NCBI RefSeq assembly: GCF_017409525.1
Contig: NZ_JAFQSO010000018.1
Coordinates: 1 to 35,745, forward strand
Source of the DNA: Methanobrevibacter sp.
GTDB lineage: Archaea; Methanobacteriota; Methanobacteria; Methanobacteriales; Methanobacteriaceae
Direction: 5' to 3'
Length of the DNA: 35,745 nt
Shown here: positions 35,482 to 35,745 of the stretch, piece after piece
How positions within the stretch are numbered: the stretch's first letter is position 1
Layout of the letters: every line of letters starts with the position of its first letter
Program-made: the position numbers and the translations under genes
Notes under the pieces: model-generated
Database searches by the model: none
What the model was told of the DNA's origin: nothing
What the model saw: the letters and a program-made list of their open reading frames with translations, nothing else

Positions 35482-35558
35482 TGTATATATTTTTTCATTT
35501 TTAATGCATTTTGAAATAAGAAAGTATTTTATAACTTTATCTAACAAACACAAGAATA

Positions 35559-35580
35559 CCATAACCTCTTAAGGTTATGG
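35559..35580. repeat. Palindrome in the intergenic region after the surface protease gene
   Basis: Perfect 9-bp inverted repeat CCATAACCT (35559-35567) / AGGTTATGG (35572-35580) with a 4-nt loop. No T-run follows on the + strand (ATGAATTGTG), so it is not a typical intrinsic terminator. Function undecided. Confidence 0.5.
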
Positions 35581-35635
35581 ATGAATTGTGCAAATGAAAT
35601 AAGAAAAAAAACTTTTCAAACGCTCTCTGATTTGA

Positions 35636-35643
35636 TTTAAATA
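35636..35643 (+). promoter_or_regulatory. TATA-like element near the right edge
   Basis: TTTAAATA at 35636-35643, about 80-110 nt before the edge of the window. The transcript it would serve lies mostly or wholly outside the window. Confidence 0.3.
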
Positions 35644-35745
35644 GTATGTTAATTAAATTAATACATAACAAGTAATAACAAATCAATAAATTAAAAATAG
35701 TATTGATTTTAATTAATTGTTAAACCGCTGGTTCATCGGGGTTTG

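Overview
The window reads as chromosomal DNA of a hydrogenotrophic methanogen of the order Methanobacteriales, most probably a Methanobrevibacter-type host-associated species. The grounds are A+T-rich DNA, archaeal SD motifs (GGTGA, GAGG) and TATA boxes, an archaeal 5S rRNA, archaeal GatD/GatE and split GMP synthase, a complete energy-converting hydrogenase A (Eha) cluster, and secreted Ig-like 'adhesin-like' proteins of the kind common in pseudomurein-walled methanogens. The species call is inference; no database search was possible.

Layout. (1) 21-143: 5S rRNA, followed by cimA (citramalate synthase, TTG start) and a Cgi121-type KEOPS subunit on +. (2) 2187-6115, minus strand: Nre-type DNA repair factor with a C-terminal PIP box plus a DegT-like PLP enzyme (1-nt spacing); then split GMP synthase, guaA subunit A - small acidic protein - subunit B, ending in a terminator. 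(3) 6249-9361: a ~50-aa membrane micro-protein, thioredoxin reductase, a secreted Ig-like protein and a transposase scrap. (4) 9342-17664, minus strand: a seven-gene run of HTH-cupin regulator, AMP-forming acyl-CoA synthetase, vorC, vorB, vorA, gatD, gatE, ending in a terminator. A palindrome next to a TATA box in front of the regulator is a candidate operator. (5) 17892-19086: an unknown 123-aa protein with a CxxCxxC tail, convergent with a CPBP intramembrane protease. (6) 19298-33562, plus strand: ehaA to ehaT, then a polyferredoxin and a two-CBS-domain protein, ending in a strong hairpin/T-run terminator. (7) 33628-35481: a secreted Ig-like protein with a C39-like cysteine-protease domain; the final 264 bases hold a palindrome and possibly the 5' end of a stable RNA cut by the window edge.

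How the genes work together. Eha uses an ion gradient to drive reduction of ferredoxin with H2. The membrane subunits (EhaA-L), the NiFe hydrogenase pair (EhaN/O), and polyferredoxins (EhaP six clusters, EhaQ ten clusters) form the electron path. EhaS, a formyltransferase paralogue, ties the complex to the first steps of CO2 reduction. The acyl-CoA synthetase plus VOR module could activate branched short-chain acids and reductively carboxylate them to 2-oxoacids with reduced ferredoxin, a sink for the electrons Eha makes; CimA feeds isoleucine synthesis from the other side.

Most novel-looking points: complementary cysteine loss in the eha-linked polyferredoxin, leaving exactly one cluster in a two-cluster domain; the unknown small proteins at 5295-5549, 6249-6401 and 17892-18263; the regulator/operator arrangement at 17664-17751; and the Nre-aminotransferase pairing.
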